Assembly (NCBI GenBank): GCA_018971405.1
Contig: JAGXAX010000016.1
Location: 1-13,296, forward strand
Direction: 5' to 3'
DNA: 13,296 bases
From: Alphaproteobacteria bacterium
GTDB lineage: Bacteria; Pseudomonadota; Alphaproteobacteria; Micavibrionales; UBA2020
The position numbers and the translations under genes are program-made. The notes under the pieces are model-generated. The model was given only the letters and a program-made list of their open reading frames with translations, was not told where the DNA came from and made no database searches. The stretch's first letter is position 1. Each line of letters starts with the position of its first letter. This document shows positions 7,023 through 13,296 of this stretch, piece by piece.

Positions 7023-8336
7023 ATGACGGCAAAACTCAAAACCCACGGCGCAGGTGATTTTAAGGTAAAAGATCTTCATTTATCCAACTGGGGTGAAAAG
7101 GAAATTTCCATCGCTGAGACGGAAATGCCCGGCCTCATGGCCATCAAGAAGGAGCTGCACGACAAACGGCCGCTCAAGGGCGCACGCATCGCCGGTTGCC
7201 TGCACATGACGATCCAGACCGCCGTCCTTATTGAGACATTGGTTGATCTTGGCGCAGAAGTGCGTTGGTCTTCCTGTAATATTTTTTCGACGCAAGACCA
7301 CGCCGCCGCGGCAATCGCCGTGCAGGGCATCCCCGTCTTCGCCTGGAAGAACATGACCGAGGAGGAGTTCTGGTGGTGCATCGAGCAGACCATCAACGGC
7401 CCGAACGGCTGGACGCCCAACATGATTCTCGACGATGGCGGGGACCTCACCAAGCTCATGCACGAGAAATATCCGGAACTTCTCAAAGACGTGAAAGGCA
7501 TCTCCGAGGAAACGACCACGGGCGTCCACCGGCTTTATGAAATGGCGAAGAAGGGCACGCTGAAAGTTCCCGCCATCAACGTGAACGATTCCGTGACCAA
7601 ATCCAAGTTCGACAACCTCTACGGCTGCCGCGAGAGCCTCGTAGACGGCATCAAGCGCGCGACCGACGTGATGGTCGCCGGGAAAATCGCCGTCGTCTGC
7701 GGCTACGGCGACGTCGGCAAGGGCTGCGCCGTCTCGATGCGCGGGCAGGGCGCCCGCGTCGTCGTCACCGAGATCGACCCGATCTGCGCGCTGCAGGCGG
7801 CGATGGAGGGTTATCAGGTCATGACGATGGATGAAGCCGCAGCGCTGGGCGACATCTTCGTCACCGCGACGGGCAACGTCGACGTCATCACCATCGACCA
7901 CATGCGCGCGATGAAAGACCGCGCCATCGTCTGCAACATCGGCCACTTCGACAGCGAAATCCAGATCGAGGCCCTGCGCAACCTCCCGTGGGAGGAAGTC
8001 AAGCCGCAGGTGGACGAAGTGATCTTCCCCGACGGCAAGCACCTGATCGTCCTCGCCAAGGGTCGCCTCGTCAACCTCGGCTGCGCCACCGGCCACCCGA
8101 GCTTCGTCATGAGCGCATCGTTCACCAATCAGGTGCTGGCGCAGATCGAGCTGTGGAACAACGCCAAAGCTTACGAAAATAAGGTCTACGTGTTGCCCAA
8201 GCATCTCGATGAAAAAGTGGCGCGCCTGCACCTCGACAAGCTCGGCGTCCGCTTGACGAAGCTTACGGAAAAACAGGCGGCATACCTTGGCATCGATGCC
8301 GCAGGCCCCTTCAAGCCCGACCACTACAGGTATTGA
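7023..8336 (+). CDS. ahcY: Adenosylhomocysteinase (S-adenosylhomocysteine hydrolase)
   Basis: AhcY reversibly hydrolyses S-adenosylhomocysteine to adenosine and homocysteine, relieving product inhibition of SAM-dependent methyltransferases; it is a cytoplasmic NAD-dependent enzyme, usually tetrameric. The 437-residue protein shows the whole family pattern: [21 protein letters not shown] near the N-terminus, [17 protein letters not shown], the [13 protein letters not shown] region, [19 protein letters not shown] with the NAD/substrate lysine, the Rossmann loop [24 protein letters not shown], and the C-terminal FKPDHYRY tail that contributes to the neighbouring subunit's cofactor site. ATG 7023 has the ribosome-like AGGGAGA a few bases upstream. 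ahcY next to this PTS cluster and a PAS kinase is a recurring alphaproteobacterial arrangement. Confidence 0.97.
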   Translation: MTAKLKTHGAGDFKVKDLHLSNWGEKEISIAETEMPGLMAIKKELHDKRPLKGARIAGCLHMTIQTAVLIETLVDLGAEVRWSSCNIFSTQDHAAAAIAVQGIPVFAWKNMTEEEFWWCIEQTINGPNGWTPNMILDDGGDLTKLMHEKYPELLKDVKGISEETTTGVHRLYEMAKKGTLKVPAINVNDSVTKSKFDNLYGCRESLVDGIKRATDVMVAGKIAVVCGYGDVGKGCAVSMRGQGARVVVTEIDPICALQAAMEGYQVMTMDEAAALGDIFVTATGNVDVITIDHMRAMKDRAIVCNIGHFDSEIQIEALRNLPWEEVKPQVDEVIFPDGKHLIVLAKGRLVNLGCATGHPSFVMSASFTNQVLAQIELWNNAKAYENKVYVLPKHLDEKVARLHLDKLGVRLTKLTEKQAAYLGIDAAGPFKPDHYRY

Positions 8337-8360
8337 ATTAGCCGGATCTTTCCGCACCAC

Positions 8361-8397
8361 CCCCGCGCGGGGCTTGTTCCCTTGCGCGAAGCCCTTT
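8361..8397 (+). terminator. Possible weak terminator or leader hairpins after ahcY
   Basis: The 72-base gap between ahcY and the next gene contains a perfect 12-base palindrome CCCCGCGCGGGG (8361-8372). It overlaps an alternative stem GGGCTT (8370-8375) pairing with AAGCCC (8389-8394), which is followed by TTT (8395-8397). The two stems are mutually exclusive. The T-run is short, so termination would be weak; the structure might instead influence initiation of the downstream gene 12 bases later. Confidence 0.3.
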
Positions 8398-8408
8398 AAC
8401 ATGCACTT

Positions 8409-10799
8409 ATGACAGGTTCAGAGACAGAGATACCGCCCGAGCAGCACCGCCCGTCGGCCTTGAGCCGTCTGCTGGACGCTCTCGTTCCGCTGCGCCGCAG
8501 CTACCGCAAACAAGTGCGGGAAAACCAGCGGCTGGAATCCTTCCTGCGCGCCGTGCCGGTCGAATATTGCGGCTGGGATCAGGCGGGGGTGCAGGCTATC
8601 TCGCCCGGGTTTTGCAATCTGCTCGGCATCGCGAACGTCAACGGCCTCGCCGACATCCAGTCCGTTCTTGGCCCGGGCGACGCCGCGGCGCTCGAAAGCC
8701 TGTTCGACCAGCTCGAACAGCACGGCGAAACGTTCGAACTGAACGTGCAGACAACCGCCGGCGGAAAAATGCTGAAGATCTCCGGCAAGCAGGGCGCGGC
8801 GGACGCGCAGGCGCCGATCTTCTCCGTCATCTGGATCGCCGACATCACGCCTTTCGCGCAAAAATCCCTGCATGACATGGAGTCCGTCGCCGCCGCCGAA
8901 AAGCGCGAGAACGACCTGCGCGCCGCCATCAACGGGCTGCCCTTCCCCGTCTGGCTGCGCAATCAGGCGCTCGACCTCGTCTGGTGCAACAAATCCTACT
9001 CCCGCCTGGTGGATGACACGGCCGCCGCCGTCATCGCCGACCAGAAAGAGCTGCCCCTCACCGGCGGCGGAAAAGCCGACATGGGCCAGCGCGTTCTGGC
9101 GCAGCGCGCGCTCGCCAAGCTGGCGCCGCAGACCTTGCGCGGGCACGTCATCATCGACAAGCAGCGCCGCCTCGTCGAAATGACGGAAGCGCCGGTCGAC
9201 GCCGGAAAGCAGGTCATCGGCGTCGCACTCGACGTGACGCGCGAGGAAGAATGGGAATCCTCCTGCAAGCGGCTGGCGGGCTCGCACCATGCGGCCATGG
9301 AGCAATTGCGCACCGCCATCGCCATGTTCGACACCGAGACGCGGCTGGAATTCTACAACTCCGCCTACGAGCAGCTCACCGGCATGTCGGGCGCGTGGCT
9401 CGACACCAAACCGCGGCTGGTCGACATCATCGACAAGATGCGCGAACTGCGCAAATTGCCGGAACAGGCGGACTACAAGCTCTTCAAGCAGAACTGGGTG
9501 AAAAAATTCACGACGCTGCTCGACCCTTCGGAGGAAATGCTTTACCTGCCGGACGGTTCCGTCATCCGCATGATCGTCGTGCCGCGCGCGGCCGGCGGCG
9601 CCATGCTGACGCTCGAGGACGTGACCAGCCATCTCAAGCTCGAAACCTCCTACAACACGCTCATGGCCGTGCAGCAGGAAACCATGGACAATCTCGCCGA
9701 GGGCGTCGTGGTGTTCGGCGAGGACGGGCGCGTGCGGCTTTCCAACAATTCCTTCGCAAAAATGTGGGGCATCCCGCCGGAAGACCTCACGGGGGCGCTG
9801 CATATCTCCAAGCTGGTGGAACGGACGAAGTCGTTCTTCGACGCGCACGGCTGGCCCGCCATGCGCCAGACCCTGCTCGGCAACGGCCTGGAGCGCGAGC
9901 CGCGCCGCGGGCGCATCGAGCGCAACAACGGATCGGTGCTGGAATATTCCGTCATGCCCCTGCCCGACGGCAACATTCTCAACGCCTATTTCGACATCAC
10001 CGACACTGTCAAGGTCGAACAGGCTCTGCTGGAGAAAAACGCCGCGCTGCAAGCGGCAGAACGGCTGAAGACGGACTTCCTCGCCAACATGTCGTACCAG
10101 CTGCGCACGCCGCTCAACGCCATCATGGGCTTTGCGGAAATGCTACAGCAGCAGTATTTCGGCCACCTCAACGAACGGCAGATGGAATATACCGGTAGCA
10201 TGATCGAGGCCGGACAGCGGCTCATTTCTCTCGTCAACGACATCCTTGACCTCTCGACGATCGAGGCGGGATACTTCAGCCTCTATCCGGTCGAGATCAA
10301 CGTCCACGACCTGCTGGAGCGCGTCGTCCACCTGACGCGGGAATGGGCACACAAGCAAAACCTCGAAATGGTCATCCATTGCCCCGATGCGCGCCTGACC
10401 GTGATGGCCGACGAGCGCCGCCTCAAGCAGGTCCTGCTCAACCTCATCAGCAACGCCATCAATTACAGCCCCAACGGCGGGAAGATAACGCTGATCGCTG
10501 AAAAATCCGGCGACACCGTTTCCATCGGCGTGAAGGACACGGGCATGGGTATCCCCGAAGAGGATATGGCCAGCGTCTTCACCCCCTTCGAGCGGATCAA
10601 CAGCAAAAAAGCCCACCGTCGCAGCGGCGCCGGACTTGGCCTCACGCTGGTCAAGAACATCGTCGAACTGCACGGCGGCACGGCGGTTCTTGAAAGCAAG
10701 GAAGGCATTGGTACGCTCGTTACCTGCCGCCTGCCTGCTGGCGGGCCGAATGCGGCCCTTAAAGGCAGCGCCATCTCGGAAAAGAAAAACGCCATATAA
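8409..10799 (+). CDS. divL: DivL-like multi-PAS pseudo-histidine kinase with tyrosine at the phosphoacceptor site
   Basis: This 796-residue protein has four PAS-like segments (about 43-150, 170-280, 295-420 and 430-545), a coiled-coil linker, a HisKA-like dimerisation helix pair (about 555-620) and a HATPase domain (about 665-777). The H-box reads LANMSYQLRTPLNAI, so Tyr563 replaces the usual phosphoacceptor His. The ATP-binding motifs appear intact: NLISNAINYSP (Asn682), DTGMGIP (Asp710) and RSGAGLGLTLV (740-744). Caulobacter DivL has a similar length, four PAS domains and a tyrosine (Tyr550) at this site; it binds phosphorylated DivK and tunes the CckA-ChpT-CtrA cell-cycle pathway rather than acting as a normal kinase. 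No clear transmembrane helix is visible; the N-terminus only has an amphipathic stretch (about 17-36). The start has no Shine-Dalgarno sequence and overlaps a three-codon ORF. Family assignment is confident; strict orthology is less so. Confidence 0.8.
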   Translation: MTGSETEIPPEQHRPSALSRLLDALVPLRRSYRKQVRENQRLESFLRAVPVEYCGWDQAGVQAISPGFCNLLGIANVNGLADIQSVLGPGDAAALESLFDQLEQHGETFELNVQTTAGGKMLKISGKQGAADAQAPIFSVIWIADITPFAQKSLHDMESVAAAEKRENDLRAAINGLPFPVWLRNQALDLVWCNKSYSRLVDDTAAAVIADQKELPLTGGGKADMGQRVLAQRALAKLAPQTLRGHVIIDKQRRLVEMTEAPVDAGKQVIGVALDVTREEEWESSCKRLAGSHHAAMEQLRTAIAMFDTETRLEFYNSAYEQLTGMSGAWLDTKPRLVDIIDKMRELRKLPEQADYKLFKQNWVKKFTTLLDPSEEMLYLPDGSVIRMIVVPRAAGGAMLTLEDVTSHLKLETSYNTLMAVQQETMDNLAEGVVVFGEDGRVRLSNNSFAKMWGIPPEDLTGALHISKLVERTKSFFDAHGWPAMRQTLLGNGLEREPRRGRIERNNGSVLEYSVMPLPDGNILNAYFDITDTVKVEQALLEKNAALQAAERLKTDFLANMSYQLRTPLNAIMGFAEMLQQQYFGHLNERQMEYTGSMIEAGQRLISLVNDILDLSTIEAGYFSLYPVEINVHDLLERVVHLTREWAHKQNLEMVIHCPDARLTVMADERRLKQVLLNLISNAINYSPNGGKITLIAEKSGDTVSIGVKDTGMGIPEEDMASVFTPFERINSKKAHRRSGAGLGLTLVKNIVELHGGTAVLESKEGIGTLVTCRLPAGGPNAALKGSAISEKKNAI

Positions 10800-10841
10800 A
10801 TTAATAACTTAAATATAATGCGCCCGCTTTCGAACGGCCAG

Positions 10842-10870
10842 TTGACAGCGGCTTCTTGAACTTTTATTAT
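10842..10870 (+). promoter_or_regulatory. Sigma70-type promoter candidate P1 upstream of the deamidase gene
   Basis: TTGACA (10842-10847), a perfect -35 consensus, is followed after 17 bases by TATTAT (10865-10870), a five-of-six -10 match. It lies in the AT-rich 118-base gap between the DivL-like gene and the protein-glutaminase gene, oriented toward the latter. Confidence 0.55.
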
Positions 10871-10884
10871 TTATGGCATATAAT
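10856..10884 (+). promoter_or_regulatory. Sigma70-type promoter candidate P2 upstream of the deamidase gene
   Basis: TTGAAC (10856-10861) is followed after exactly 17 bases by a perfect TATAAT (10879-10884). It overlaps candidate P1, offset by 14 bases. A start near 10891 would leave a leader of about 27 bases that includes AGGAG at 10908-10912, five bases before the ATG at 10918. Two consensus-like promoters suggest the downstream pair is transcribed independently of the upstream genes. Confidence 0.6.
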
Positions 10885-10917
10885 TATTGAAATATAATCG
10901 CATCATCAGGAGCTTAC

Positions 10918-11652
10918 ATGAAGAAATATGCCGCAGAGAGACGGCGCGTAGCGATCTCATTCCATGAGCAAGCTTCCCGCAAAAATACCGATGTCCCGAT
11001 AGACGACAAGGGCATCGTTTCATTCAAGCATGCGCTGGAAATATTCGACCAGCTTGCCGACCGGCCGGATATCGCGTTCGCTTATACGCAGGATGGCTGC
11101 TACGCGCGCGCGCACCTGATGTGCCGGGCCATGGCCATGCTGGGCCTTGCCCCGCAAAAGGCCTGGGCTTTTGAAAGCGACGGGATATACAGCCCTTGCC
11201 TCTACGTCACGATGCCGAATGGGAAAAAGGAGGAATGGGGATGGCACGTCGCGCCCGCCCTGCTCGTGCGGATGCCGGATTGCAGCGTGCAAAACCTTGT
11301 TTTCGATCCCGGTCTGTTCGACGGGCCGGTCACGGCGCATGACTGGGCGGATCTCATACACGCGCATCAGGAGAACCTGCAAATCGTCCCGTTCGGCACC
11401 GCCCCCAACGGCTACACGGGGCATTATTTGCCTCATGACCCATACGCGAACCCGGACACGCATGCCAAAGAAACGATGCTCAAATACCTGAAGTGGCAGG
11501 ATCGCGCGCCACGCATCGTTTTTCAGACAGACGCACGCAGGATATTCTGCAGAAAGAAGCGCATTCGCCTCCTGAAAGCGGGAAAGACCTGGGTCTCCGT
11601 CCGGCAACAACCCCATGCGGTCAAAGAGAAAACACGCGCTCTGAAACAATAG
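10918..11652 (+). CDS. Protein-glutaminase-like papain-fold deamidase, no visible signal peptide
   Basis: The 244-residue protein matches the protein-glutaminase family, enzymes that convert glutamine side chains in proteins to glutamate and release ammonia. The core motif DGCYARAHLMCR gives nucleophile Cys61, EWGWHVAPALLV gives His110, and NLVFDPGLFDGPVTAHDW gives Asp130. The His-Asp spacing of 20 equals that of Chryseobacterium protein-glutaminase (Cys156/His197/Asp217, from memory), and similarity extends through an IAFAY strand before the cysteine and a GHYLPHDPY segment after the triad. Unlike the secreted enzyme, it has no hydrophobic signal peptide and no N-terminal propeptide; the N-terminus is basic. 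The last 45 or so residues form a Lys/Arg-rich extension. AGGAG precedes the ATG, and two promoter candidates lie upstream. It could be an intracellular modifier or an effector delivered by another route. Target unknown. Confidence 0.8.
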   Translation: MKKYAAERRRVAISFHEQASRKNTDVPIDDKGIVSFKHALEIFDQLADRPDIAFAYTQDGCYARAHLMCRAMAMLGLAPQKAWAFESDGIYSPCLYVTMPNGKKEEWGWHVAPALLVRMPDCSVQNLVFDPGLFDGPVTAHDWADLIHAHQENLQIVPFGTAPNGYTGHYLPHDPYANPDTHAKETMLKYLKWQDRAPRIVFQTDARRIFCRKKRIRLLKAGKTWVSVRQQPHAVKEKTRALKQ

Positions 11653-11660
11653 GCATCCTC

Positions 11661-11873
11661 ATGGAAACCGTGCAATCCAGCAGCAAAGTGCAAAAAATCC
11701 GCGATGACGCCGAAGGATTTCGCGTGTCTTTCTCCGGCCATTCCGGATATTTCCGCGTCGCAAAAACGCCGGAAACACGCGGTATCAGAGAAAAAATCAT
11801 CAAGGCGCACACGGACGGCGCGGAAATAACTTTCGACTACGACAGAAACCTGACAATCATAAACGTTCTCTAA
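11661..11873 (+). CDS. Small protein downstream of the deamidase; candidate inhibitor or immunity partner
   Basis: This 70-residue ORF starts eight bases after the deamidase stop and ends at TAA 11871-11873. The frame is open further upstream (from 11493), but that stretch overlaps the deamidase gene and has no conserved look, so ATG 11661 is preferred; AGG at 11651-11653 is a weak ribosome site. The predicted pattern is a polar N-terminus, a beta hairpin (GFRVSFSGHSGYFRVAK), a helix (GIREKIIKAHTDG) and two short strands (AEITFDYDRN, LTIINVL). By eye this layout resembles the inhibitory propeptide of Chryseobacterium protein-glutaminase, which carries VSF, then FYEIK, then a helix and a VHIF-type strand. 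An in-trans inhibitor role is inference from that resemblance and from gene position. No family is otherwise recognised. Confidence 0.65.
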   Translation: METVQSSSKVQKIRDDAEGFRVSFSGHSGYFRVAKTPETRGIREKIIKAHTDGAEITFDYDRNLTIINVL

Positions 11874-11898
11874 GAAAAGCCGCGCCGATTGCCGTTTG

Positions 11899-11920
11899 CC
11901 CCATACACATGTATCATGGG
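11899..11920 (+). repeat. Imperfect inverted repeat before the TMTC-like gene
   Basis: CCCCATACA (11899-11907) and TGTATCATGGG (11910-11920) pair except for a two-base bulge. The structure sits in the 52-base gap between the small ORF and the next start codon, five bases before the ATG. No T-run follows, so a terminator is unlikely; it could mask the weak ribosome region or be incidental. Confidence 0.3.
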
Positions 11921-11925
11921 CCGCG

Positions 11926-13296
11926 ATGGACAAGGTTTCCTCGAAAACACGTCTTGAGAATATTTGCGCGGGGCGCGCCGCATACGCGCTGCTCTGCCTT
12001 AGCGTCATCATTGCCTATTCAAGCGTCTGGCCCAATAGTTTCGTGTTCGACGACCGCGCGCTGATCGTCGGCAATCAATTCCTGCGCCGCTGGGGAGACC
12101 TGCCGAAATTGCTGACAAGCCTCAACTTCTCGGGATTCGGCACCGACAGGCAGGGTTTTTACCGCCCGATCCCAATGCTGCTGCACTTTTTCGTCTATCA
12201 GGCCTTTGGCCTCTCGACACAGGCCTTTCACGCCGTCAACATAGCCCTGCAGGCGCTGAACGCCTGCCTTCTCTGCCGTTTCGGCCAACGCTCGGGATTT
12301 AAAAAGGGTGTCGCGTTTTCCGCCGCGCTGCTCTGGGCCGTGCATCCGCTCTTCACTGAAGCCGTCGCCTACATGTCCTCGACACCGGAGTTGCTCGGCG
12401 GCACGTTCTGCCTGCTGGGGCTGACGGCACTGCTGCCGGATTTCACGCCGCGCAGGATATGGCGCGCTGCCGCTTTTTACCTGCTGGCGCTGGGAACGAT
12501 CGAGACGTCGGTGGTTTTTCCGGCGCTGGCGGCGGCAACGTTCTTCTTCATGAACGAAACGCGCATCGATATCCGCGCCTACCGCAAAATGTGGCCGCTG
12601 TGGCTGATGGCCGCGCTTTACATCGCCGCATGGCTGGTTTACATGCATGTTTCAGGCTACAACATGAACGGCGCGATGCAGGGCGTGACCGACCCGCGCT
12701 TTCCGGCCTACGCGACAAGCATTCTCCATCGCACGCTGACGGCGCTTGCCACGCTGCCTGTCTATCTCGGCCTGATCCTCTGGCCGCATGGACTGCATAT
12801 GGAGCGCCTGTTTCCGGTTTTCACGTCGCTCCTGCATCCGCTGCCCGCCGCAGGAGCGCTGATGGTTGCGCTCGCGTTCCTGCAAATATATACGGGCCGC
12901 GCGAAGCGCGGACTGGCCTTAAGCTTCGGCCTTATCTGGTTCGGCATCGCCTTTTCGCCGATGACCGGCATCCTTTTTCCCGTCAACGCGCTGGTGTCGG
13001 AACACTGGATGTATCTGCCGCTTATGGGCCTTGCGCTCGGCGTGCTGGAAACGGTTGCGGAATTTCTTGAAGGCAAACGCGCCATCGCGCTTGTCACGCT
13101 CGCGGCGCTGGCGTTCGGCGCCGTCACGTTCCAGCAGTGCAAAGTCTGGCGCGATCCTGAAACGCTCTACCGCAACATCGTCGAAAACGGCGGCAACCGC
13201 TATCGCATCAGCGAAGACGTCGCTTACTATTACATGGAGCATCACGATTTCAACAAGGCGATCCCGCAGTTCGCATGGCTGACCGCCCACACCTTC
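11926..13296 (+). CDS. Polytopic TMTC/DUF1736-like membrane protein, N-terminal part (3' truncated by window)
   Basis: Direct translation from ATG 11926 is open for 457 codons to the last base of the window, so the stop lies outside. The protein has many hydrophobic helices, the first at about residues 18-34. Just after it comes NSFVFDDRALIVGN, the aspartate-pair loop typical of TMTC/PMT-type membrane proteins. Further family-like blocks are FYRPIPMLLHFFVY, HAVNIALQALNACLL, WAVHPLFTEAVAYMSSTPELLGG and LVSEHWMYLPLMGLALG. The last residues (RYRISEDVAYYYMEHHDFNKAIPQF) look like the start of a TPR repeat, as expected for proteins with a membrane domain followed by soluble TPRs. In animals TMTC proteins are O-mannosyltransferases; the substrate of bacterial relatives is generally unknown. 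No good ribosome site is seen; GGG at 11918-11920 is the best candidate. Confidence 0.75.
   Translation, partial: MDKVSSKTRLENICAGRAAYALLCLSVIIAYSSVWPNSFVFDDRALIVGNQFLRRWGDLPKLLTSLNFSGFGTDRQGFYRPIPMLLHFFVYQAFGLSTQAFHAVNIALQALNACLLCRFGQRSGFKKGVAFSAALLWAVHPLFTEAVAYMSSTPELLGGTFCLLGLTALLPDFTPRRIWRAAAFYLLALGTIETSVVFPALAAATFFFMNETRIDIRAYRKMWPLWLMAALYIAAWLVYMHVSGYNMNGAMQGVTDPRFPAYATSILHRTLTALATLPVYLGLILWPHGLHMERLFPVFTSLLHPLPAAGALMVALAFLQIYTGRAKRGLALSFGLIWFGIAFSPMTGILFPVNALVSEHWMYLPLMGLALGVLETVAEFLEGKRAIALVTLAALAFGAVTFQQCKVWRDPETLYRNIVENGGNRYRISEDVAYYYMEHHDFNKAIPQFAWLTAHTF

Noticed and set aside
10801..10812. CtrA binding site (TTAA repeats)
   Set aside because: The two TTAA half-sites are separated by four bases instead of seven.
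10800..10841. Rho-independent terminator after the DivL-like gene
   Set aside because: Only a weak CCGCT/AGCGG pairing with an 18-base loop can be drawn (right arm falling inside the promoter region) and no T-run follows it directly.
11493..11660. N-terminal extension of the small ORF to 126 residues
   Set aside because: This part overlaps the deamidase gene in another frame, has low-complexity Arg/Ser/Thr composition typical of shadow translation, and the domain-like part starts after ATG 11661.
12459..13070. + strand open frame of 203 codons inside the TMTC-like gene
   Set aside because: It is out of frame with the hydrophobic, motif-bearing frame from 11926 and its translation is Arg/Ala/Gly-rich with no domain-like pattern.
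1..13296. CRISPR arrays, tRNA/rRNA genes, insertion sequences, GANTC methylation clusters in the gaps
   Set aside because: Reading through the intergenic stretches I saw no repeated spacer pattern, no tRNA-like sequence, no transposase motif and no GANTC in the gaps before ahcY, the DivL-like gene or the deamidase gene.

Overview
This is a GC-rich, gene-dense window with every recognisable gene on the + strand. The gene set points to an alphaproteobacterium: a ChvI/ChvG two-component pair overlapping a short HPr kinase, a lone mannose-type EIIA, HPr and enzyme I, then ahcY and a DivL-like multi-PAS pseudo-histidine kinase. The locus resembles the chvI-chvG-hprK-manX-ptsH-ahcY-PAS-kinase block of Rhizobiales and relatives. 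Here folC lies directly upstream and ptsI sits inside the block, which suggests a lineage outside the classical Rhizobiales. I cannot name a genus from sequence alone.

Layout. 1-342 is the 3' end of accD and 354-1706 is folC, the common accD-folC pairing. 1719-4475 is a tight chvI-chvG-hprK unit with overlapping start and stop codons. 4519-6955 is manX-ptsH-ptsI, with an extended -10 promoter candidate lying over the hprK stop codon. 7023-8336 is ahcY, preceded by a conspicuous AT-rich inverted repeat. 8409-10799 encodes a four-PAS protein with a kinase-like core in which tyrosine (Tyr563) occupies the phosphoacceptor position. That is the hallmark of DivL, the CckA/CtrA cell-cycle regulator.

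10800-11873 looks like an accessory module. It has an AT-rich leader with two near-consensus sigma70-type promoters, a 244-residue papain-like protein-glutaminase (Cys61/His110/Asp130, no signal peptide) and a 70-residue ORF eight bases downstream. By eye the small protein resembles the inhibitory propeptide of secreted Chryseobacterium protein-glutaminase, so the pair may be an enzyme plus an in-trans inhibitor or immunity protein. This is the most novel-looking part of the window. From 11926 to the window end is the 5' part of a polytopic TMTC/DUF1736-like membrane protein that runs off the edge and was found by direct translation.

Working together: ChvG/ChvI senses the envelope state. HprK and PtsI set Ser and His phosphorylation of HPr, with EIIA-Man as the phosphate acceptor; no sugar permease is visible, so this is probably a regulatory PTS. 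AhcY clears S-adenosylhomocysteine, and the DivL-like protein links to cell-cycle control. No rRNA, tRNA, CRISPR array or insertion sequence was seen.
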